DNA of 10,486 nucleotides. It comes from Sutterella sp. GTDB taxonomy: Bacteria; Pseudomonadota; Gammaproteobacteria; Burkholderiales; Burkholderiaceae_F. Made by a program: the position numbers and the translations under genes. Shown piece by piece: positions 7,201-10,486 of the stretch; positions within the stretch are counted from its first letter, which is position 1; every line of letters starts with the position of its first letter. A model generated the notes under the pieces. It saw only the letters and a program-made list of their open reading frames with translations, had not been told where the DNA came from and searched no databases. The stretch is taken from positions 1-10,486 of the forward strand of contig DNLN01000136.1 of NCBI GenBank assembly GCA_003488465.1, in the 5' to 3' direction.

Positions 7201-7220
7201 TTGTGCCAAAAATGACACAA
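7201..7220 (-). promoter_or_regulatory. 20-bp palindrome in the DUF1178-autotransporter gap
   Basis: TTGTGTCA-TTTT-TGGCACAA is an inverted repeat with 8-base arms and one imperfect pair, which is G-U in minus-strand RNA. It lies 40-60 bp upstream of the possible -10 box, a reasonable place for an activator or repressor site, and 34 bp after the DUF1178 stop. It does not fit CRP (TGTGA-N6-TCACA) because the spacing between TGTG and CACA is 10, not 8. It may equally be a hairpin in the 3' end of the upstream transcript. Confidence 0.4.
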
Positions 7221-7222
7221 TC

Positions 7223-7246
7223 GGGCGAAGACGCCTGACATCGCCC
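7223..7246 (-). other. GC-rich hairpin downstream of DUF1178 gene
   Basis: GGGCGA and TCGCCC form a 6-bp stem around a 12-nt loop, starting 9 bases after the DUF1178 stop codon. No U-run follows directly on the minus strand, so it is not a proven terminator. Together with the palindrome at 7201-7220 it makes two successive stem-loops between the ZIP/DUF1178 operon and the autotransporter. They could reduce read-through or protect the upstream mRNA's 3' end. Confidence 0.25.
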
Positions 7247-7254
7247 CCAGGCGG

Positions 7255-7680
7255 TCAGTTCAGTGTCTTTCCAGTCGACTCGGGGACAGGCAGAACGGGA
7301 ATGCCCTCTTCGAGCAGTTCTTCGGCCTGAGCCCTCGTACAGGTGCCCCGAATGACGCGCTCGGGCGCGTCTCCCCGGCTGATTGCTCGGGCTTCACTCA
7401 CGAAGCGCTCGCCCACGTCCTCGGCAGATGCGGCAGTATCCCGCACCCGCGCCATCAGCATTTCAAGCCGCTCGGCAGCCGCCTTGTTGCGGGCGGCCGT
7501 CGATTCGCTTTTCGCCGGCACGTAGCTTGCACTCGGACGCCGCTCAATCTCGCTGCTCCCGCACTGCGGACACTCGAGCAGGCCCCTTGCCTTTTGTTCG
7601 TCAAAGGCTTCAATGCTCTCGAACCATCCCTCGAAAACGTGTCCGTTCGGGCAGGCAAGGTTGAAGATCTTGATCGTCAC
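7255..7680 (-). CDS. DUF1178 family zinc-ribbon-like protein
   Basis: A 141-residue small cytoplasmic protein matching the DUF1178 family. The N-terminus has the pattern C-P-N-G-H-x-F-E-G-W-F (Cys10, His14) and CPQCGS (Cys37, Cys40), a likely zinc-binding ribbon. The C-terminus has the family block SEARAISRGDAPERVIRG followed by AEELLEEGIPVLP. The function of the family is not established. The start is GTG at 7680, supported by GGAGG 7 nt upstream; this overlaps the ZIP transporter stop by 4 bases (GTGA), so translation is probably coupled. Pairing with a metal transporter fits a zinc-dependent protein, though that link is inference. It is followed by a 200-bp non-coding gap before the autotransporter ATG. 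Confidence 0.9.
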   Translation of the reverse strand: MTIKIFNLACPNGHVFEGWFESIEAFDEQKARGLLECPQCGSSEIERRPSASYVPAKSESTAARNKAAAERLEMLMARVRDTAASAEDVGERFVSEARAISRGDAPERVIRGTCTRAQAEELLEEGIPVLPVPESTGKTLN

Positions 7681-8567
7681 AGGCCGGCCTCCGTCTTCTC
7701 GCTTGCGTGATGATGGAGACCGTGTTCGGCATGCGCTTCACTCTGCGCTCTTTCGTGCGCCGCCTCATGAAGCGGCGAGAGAATCGCCATCGAGAGCACG
7801 GCGCCCGCGATGATGGCCGAAACCGTGCGCACAAGGCTTCCAAGGGTCAGCACGCCCTTGGTTTCAGGCAGCAGAACGGCCAGCACGACATACAGGAAGC
7901 TTGCCGCCGAGACGATGAGCGCATAGGGAATCACAGCCTGCACCGCGGTAAAAAGCACGCCGCCCGCAATGCCGCCCAGCACGGCGAACATCGCCGCACC
8001 AAAGCAATACCACCCGGCCCACCTGCGCTCGACTCCCTGCTGGGTGAGCAGCACCATCTGTCCCACGAGCTGCGGAATCTCATGCGCAAAGATCGCAAGC
8101 GTGACAACGAGCCCCGCTCTCAGATCCGCCCAGAATGCCGCGGCCACGAGGATGCCGTCCACGAAATTGTGCGTTGCCGCACCCGCAAGAATCGCCGTCA
8201 CACCAGCCGAATCCGGCCCACAGCAGTCCGCCTCGACGCGCACGCCGCCGCCCAGCAGGCTCGGAATCTTGCGCACGCGCGGCATGCCGTGCGTGTGGGC
8301 GCTCTTGGCTTCCAGTACACGTTCAAGCAAGATGAAGCCGATCAGCGCCGCGAGCAGCACAAGGCCCGCCTCATGTGCATCGAGCCCCGATTCGATCGCC
8401 TCGGGAATGAGGTGCGTCGTTGCCACGGCAAGCAGCAGACCGCAGGCAAGCGCCGCCACTGTCTCGGCGTGCCTTGAGAGAACCCGAAACGACAAAAAGG
8501 CGGCTAAGGCAACCGCCGCCGTGCGTGAAATCAGGTTTGCGGCAACAACTATCAACAAGTCAGTCAT
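7677..8567 (-). CDS. ZIP-family divalent metal transporter
   Basis: A 296-residue inner-membrane protein with about eight hydrophobic segments, the usual ZIP layout, which moves zinc or a related divalent metal into the cytoplasm. Visible motifs are THLIPEA (51-57, TM2), HNFVDG (133-138, TM4, metal ligands) and HEIPQ (162-166, TM5). The loop between TM3 and TM4 carries HTHG (91-94) and a Cys-Cys pair (115-116). The C-terminal tail is His-rich (H267, H271, H279, H282, HHH 285-287), a likely metal-binding or sensing tail. Odd point: TM5 reads HEIPQLVGQ, whereas many ZIPs have HEIPxExGD, so a normally acidic Glu and Asp are absent. Metal preference may therefore differ. The ATG at 8567 has only a weak ribosome site. 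The gene heads an operon with DUF1178 (4-bp overlap) and diverges from the lipoprotein gene. Confidence 0.9.
   Translation of the reverse strand: MTDLLIVVAANLISRTAAVALAAFLSFRVLSRHAETVAALACGLLLAVATTHLIPEAIESGLDAHEAGLVLLAALIGFILLERVLEAKSAHTHGMPRVRKIPSLLGGGVRVEADCCGPDSAGVTAILAGAATHNFVDGILVAAAFWADLRAGLVVTLAIFAHEIPQLVGQMVLLTQQGVERRWAGWYCFGAAMFAVLGGIAGGVLFTAVQAVIPYALIVSAASFLYVVLAVLLPETKGVLTLGSLVRTVSAIIAGAVLSMAILSPLHEAAHERAQSEAHAEHGLHHHASEKTEAGL
7688..7692 (-). promoter_or_regulatory. Shine-Dalgarno site deciding the DUF1178 GTG start
   Basis: GGAGG on the minus strand, inside the last codons of the ZIP gene, is 7 nt from the GTG at 7680. It supports the non-ATG start and the coupled overlap with the transporter stop codon. 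Confidence 0.75.
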
Positions 8568-8583
8568 ACTTCGAATGTAGACT

Positions 8584-8614
8584 ATTATTCTTTGTTTTCT
8601 AAAGAGATTATCAA
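8584..8614 (-). promoter_or_regulatory. Possible promoter of the ZIP-DUF1178 operon
   Basis: On the minus strand TTGATA (8609-8614) and AATAAT (8584-8589) are separated by 19 bp, slightly longer than ideal, in an AT-rich stretch just upstream of the ZIP ATG. TAATAG (8582-8587) is an alternative -10. No recognisable Zur-type palindrome was seen. Confidence 0.35.
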
Positions 8615-8651
8615 GACAAAAGATGCTTTTCCGGGCGCTTTCCGATCACAC

Positions 8652-8681
8652 CTGACACAATTTGTTTCCTATTCACAAAAT
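8652..8681 (+). promoter_or_regulatory. Possible promoter of the terminated leader/small RNA
   Basis: CTGACA (8652-8657, 5 of 6 to TTGACA) and CAAAAT (8676-8681, 4 of 6 to TATAAT) are 18 bp apart. Transcription would start near 8688 and reach the terminator at 8784-8818. An imperfect inverted repeat (AATTTGT...ACAAAATT, 8659-8682) overlaps it. The match is moderate; its main support is that the strong terminator downstream requires some plus-strand promoter. Confidence 0.3.
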
Positions 8682-8687
8682 TTGGTT

Positions 8688-8818
8688 TCAGCATTGCCCG
8701 GGGCTTTCCAATAAAGTTCTTTCCACGGAAAGCGAAAGCAAAGCCGCTTTCCACTTTTTCTTGATTCTCCTTTGGTTACTTTTGCGGAAGACGCCCCATG
8801 GCTCTTCCGCTTTTTTTT
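8688..8818 (+). ncRNA. Candidate small RNA or attenuated leader upstream of the lipoprotein gene
   Basis: A plus-strand transcript of about 130 nt is predicted because a strong intrinsic terminator lies in the middle of a divergent gap, where no gene precedes it on that strand. The region holds three related elements: GCTTTCC (8703-8709), its complement GGAAAGC (8727-8733), and GCTTTCC again (8746-8752). The middle copy can pair with either neighbour but not both, giving two mutually exclusive hairpins ahead of the terminator. This could be an independent sRNA or a switchable leader controlling the lipoprotein mRNA. No known RNA family was recognised, and the 5' end is a guess. Confidence 0.4.
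8784..8818 (+). terminator. Strong Rho-independent terminator inside the divergent gap
   Basis: GCGGAAGA (8784-8791) pairs perfectly with TCTTCCGC (8803-8810). The 11-nt loop contains an extra GCC/GGC pairing, and eight consecutive T residues (8811-8818) follow directly. This is the best terminator in the window. It points rightward and lies 128 bp before the lipoprotein ATG, so it must end a transcript that begins within the divergent region or antisense to the ZIP gene. Confidence 0.85.
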
Positions 8819-8881
8819 GCAAATTCTCATTGTATCCGAGCAAAAAGCCGGCCTGCGAAGCTGAAGGCGAGCTTTTGTCTC

Positions 8882-8887
8882 TACAAT
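8882..8887 (+). promoter_or_regulatory. Possible -10 box for the lipoprotein gene downstream of the terminator
   Basis: TACAAT matches the -10 consensus at 5 of 6 positions and lies 59 bases before the lipoprotein ATG. The best -35 nearby is weak (around 8859-8866, CTGAAG at 15 bp spacing). If it is used, the lipoprotein is transcribed independently of the terminated RNA upstream. An AAGGA at 8908-8912 is too far from the ATG to be its ribosome site. Confidence 0.35.
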
Positions 8888-8946
8888 CCCGTCCTACACA
8901 ACCACATAAGGAAAGTGCCCGCCCCCATGCGGCGGCATTAGATTTA

Positions 8947-9405
8947 ATGAAACAGCTTCTTGCTTCTCTCGTCTGCCTCGGTCTGCTCTCGGGCTGCGCC
9001 TTGGACAGCATCCCGGGACTCACCAAATCAGAACCCGCTCCGGTTACGGCTCCCGCCGTTCAAACGCTCGTTGACACGGGCTGGATGCTCCCGATTCCCA
9101 AGGGATCAAGCTGCGAAGTGCCGCCCATGATGGAGTTTGAGGACGGAGCCGTGAGCGGAGACCTCGGCTGCAACCGATTCACCGCAAAATACTCCCGCGG
9201 CAGTGACGGCACCTTTGCCTTCACAGAGGTCAAGGCGGGCAGCCGCACCTGCGGCAAGGACTTCATGGATCTAGAAGCGCGGATGCTGAAAATCCTCAGA
9301 AACACAGCGGCAGTGCGCCAGGAGAAGGCCTCCGTCACATTCCTTGACAAGTCTGGCGCCGTGATCGAGCGGCTCGTGCCCGAGAAGGCCGGCGCCTGCG
9401 AGTAA
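8947..9405 (+). CDS. META/HslJ-domain outer-membrane lipoprotein
   Basis: A 152-residue protein with a lipoprotein signal: MKQLLASLVCLGLLSGC, lipobox L14-S15-G16-C17, cleaved before Cys17. Ala at +2 argues for outer-membrane sorting. Residues about 40-145 fit the META domain found in HslJ: a Trp at 46, GDLGCNRFTAKY (71-82), Thr-Cys at 101-102, the acidic helix FMDLEARML, and a terminal strand ending FLDKSGAVIERL. Cys75 and Cys102 are the pair usually present in this domain and may form a disulphide; Cys56 and Cys151 are extra. HslJ proteins are linked to heat and novobiocin tolerance in E. coli, but the molecular role is unclear. ATG at 8947 was chosen because the signal peptide begins there, although no good Shine-Dalgarno precedes it. 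The gene ends 15 bp before the convergent polA stop. Confidence 0.85.
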   Translation: MKQLLASLVCLGLLSGCALDSIPGLTKSEPAPVTAPAVQTLVDTGWMLPIPKGSSCEVPPMMEFEDGAVSGDLGCNRFTAKYSRGSDGTFAFTEVKAGSRTCGKDFMDLEARMLKILRNTAAVRQEKASVTFLDKSGAVIERLVPEKAGACE

Positions 9406-9420
9406 TCCCTCGCTTTCTGG

Positions 9421-10485
9421 TCAGTGGGCGGCCTCCCAGTTGTCCGCCACGCCGACCTCTGCAACAAGCGGCACCTTCAGTTCGGCAACTCCCGACATGA
9501 GGCGCGGGAGCGCCTCGCGCACCGTCTCGACCTCCTCTTCGGGAACCTCCAGAATGAGTTCATCGTGCACCTGCAGGATGAGGCGGCTTTTCGCCCCCGT
9601 CTCCTGCAGCCACTTCTGCACGGCGACCATCGCCTTCTTGATGAGATCGGCCGCCGTTCCCTGCATCGGCGCATTGATCGCGGCCCGCTCGGCCGCCTTC
9701 TGCACCGGGATGCGGGAGCTTGCGATGTCCGGCAGCCACAGTCTGCGGCCGAAGGCGGTCTGCACGTAGCCGTGGGTTCTCGCCTGGTTGCGGATGTCCT
9801 CCATGTAGCGCTTGACCTTGGGGTAGCGGGCGAAATACTGCTCGATATAGTGCTCGGCAACGCCCTTTTCCACCCCGAGGTTCTGCCTGAGCCCCCAGGC
9901 GCTCATGCCGTAGATGAGGCCGAAGTTGATGACCTTGGCCATGCGCCTTTGCTGGGAGGTGACATGCTCGATGTCGACGCCGAACACTTCGCTCGCGGTT
10001 GCGCGGTGCACGTCGCGCCCCTCGCGGAACGCCCTGAGCAGCCCCTCGTCCCCGGAGATGTGCGCCATGACGCGCAGCTCGATCTGCGAGTAGTCGGCGT
10101 CCACGAACACATACCCGTCCCGCGGGATGAACACCTTGCGAAGCTCGCGCCCGAGCTTTGTGCGCACCGGGATATTCTGCAGGTTCGGGTCGGTGCTGCT
10201 GATCCGGCCCGTGGCCGTCACCATCTGGTTGAAGGTGCCATGGATGCGCCCGTCCTTCGCGATGAACGCGTGCAGGCCGTCGGCGTAGGTGGACTTGAGT
10301 TTGGCAAGCTGCCGGTAGGACAGGATGTCCTGCACGATCGGCGCCTCCTCCGCCAGCTTCTCCAGCACATCCGCAGCCGTGGAGTAGCCGGTTTTCGTCT
10401 TTTTGGCGTAGGGCAGATGCATCTTCTCGAACAGGATGACGCCCAGCTGCTTCGGGGACTGGATGTTGAAGGTCTCCCCGGCCTG
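9421..10485 (-). CDS. polA: DNA polymerase I, C-terminal polymerase domain (5'-truncated by window edge)
   Basis: Family A DNA polymerase that fills repair gaps and replaces Okazaki primers. The frame is open to the window edge; the first visible residues read QAGETFNIQSPKQLGVILFEK, a well-known Pol I stretch, so the Met at 10422 is internal. About 354 of the usual 900 or more residues are present: thumb/palm, fingers and palm. Motif A is DADYSQIELR with the catalytic Asp near 10093-10095. Motif B is RRMAKVINFGLIYG, and motif C is QVHDELILEVPEEE with the second catalytic Asp. The C-terminus, ADNWEAAH, is close to the E. coli DNWDQAH ending, so the 3' end is intact. Any 5' nuclease or proofreading domain lies outside the window. 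Active-site residues are all conserved. Confidence 0.97.
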   Translation of the reverse strand, partial: QAGETFNIQSPKQLGVILFEKMHLPYAKKTKTGYSTAADVLEKLAEEAPIVQDILSYRQLAKLKSTYADGLHAFIAKDGRIHGTFNQMVTATGRISSTDPNLQNIPVRTKLGRELRKVFIPRDGYVFVDADYSQIELRVMAHISGDEGLLRAFREGRDVHRATASEVFGVDIEHVTSQQRRMAKVINFGLIYGMSAWGLRQNLGVEKGVAEHYIEQYFARYPKVKRYMEDIRNQARTHGYVQTAFGRRLWLPDIASSRIPVQKAAERAAINAPMQGTAADLIKKAMVAVQKWLQETGAKSRLILQVHDELILEVPEEEVETVREALPRLMSGVAELKVPLVAEVGVADNWEAAH

Positions 10486-10486
10486 G

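Larger units (their letters stand above)
8568..8946. other. 379-bp AT-rich divergent intergenic region
   Basis: This gap separates the ZIP operon (leftward) from the lipoprotein gene (rightward) and is clearly richer in A and T than its surroundings. It holds the probable ZIP promoter near the left end, a possible plus-strand promoter at 8652-8681, the alternative hairpins at 8703-8752, the intrinsic terminator, and a possible lipoprotein -10 at 8882-8887. One plus-strand frame stays open from a TTG at 8662 into the lipoprotein gene, but it runs through the terminator and has no ribosome site, so I treat it as non-coding. Confidence 0.7.

Noticed and set aside
7201-7220. CRP or FNR binding site
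   Set aside because: TGTG and CACA are separated by 10 bases rather than the 8 of a CRP site, and the arms do not match TTGAT-N4-ATCAA.
7707-8477. 256-codon plus-strand frame opposite the ZIP transporter
   Set aside because: It is a His/Arg-rich mirror of hydrophobic membrane segments, with no ribosome site or domain.
8798-8941. Short open frame of 47 codons starting in the terminator loop
   Set aside because: There is no ribosome site, the start codon is buried in the hairpin, and the composition is not protein-like.
8662-8946. N-terminal extension of the lipoprotein from a TTG at 8662
   Set aside because: It would translate through the intrinsic terminator and place the lipoprotein signal peptide 95 residues inside the protein. 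The signal begins exactly at the ATG at 8947.
1-10486. CRISPR arrays, tRNA or rRNA genes, insertion sequences, integrase or attachment sites
   Set aside because: No spaced direct-repeat array, cloverleaf, transposase or recombinase frame, or terminal inverted repeats were found. The regular repeats in the autotransporter are coding.

Overview
The window is a compact, GC-rich, entirely bacterial chromosomal segment. The protein families (MoeA, DNA polymerase I, a DUF1178 zinc-ribbon protein, a META-domain lipoprotein and a large type V autotransporter with a C-terminal Phe) point to a Gram-negative proteobacterium. Overall flavour suggests a Betaproteobacterium of the Burkholderiales, perhaps a gut Sutterellaceae. 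That placement is an inference from gene style, not from a search.

Layout, left to right. (1) The 3' part of a moeA gene (molybdenum cofactor synthesis) reads rightward into the window and ends at 952. (2) Convergent to it on the minus strand is a two-gene unit: a WYL-domain transcription regulator (2005-3027) followed 28 bp downstream by a calcineurin-like metallophosphoesterase (999-1976). The regulator has a consensus -10 box and a 24-bp in-frame direct repeat across its start region. (3) A 1301-residue autotransporter (3149-7054, minus) has a signal peptide, a passenger containing about 20 tandem 21-23-residue beta-solenoid rungs, and a C-terminal beta-barrel. (4) Upstream on the same strand, after a 200-bp regulatory gap with a 20-bp palindrome, lie a DUF1178 protein (7255-7680) and a ZIP-family metal transporter (7677-8567). 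These two overlap by 4 bp (GTGA) and are probably translationally coupled. (5) A 379-bp AT-rich divergent region (8568-8946) contains a textbook Rho-independent terminator pointing rightward, before any gene starts. It therefore probably ends a small RNA or an attenuated leader. (6) A META/HslJ-type lipoprotein (8947-9405, plus) follows. (7) Convergent to it, only 15 bp away, is the C-terminal polymerase domain of DNA polymerase I (polA, minus), which runs off the right edge.

moeA and polA are housekeeping genes. The ZIP/DUF1178 pair looks like a metal-related operon: the transporter has a His-rich tail and its partner has a C-x3-H...C-x2-C zinc-ribbon pattern. The autotransporter is a surface-exposed adhesin-like or structural protein of unknown target. 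The WYL-phosphoesterase unit is the least understood pair. WYL regulators are often ligand- or nucleic-acid-sensing controllers of stress or defence genes, but nothing here proves a defence role. The most promising non-coding signal is the terminator and the alternative hairpins at about 8690-8818.
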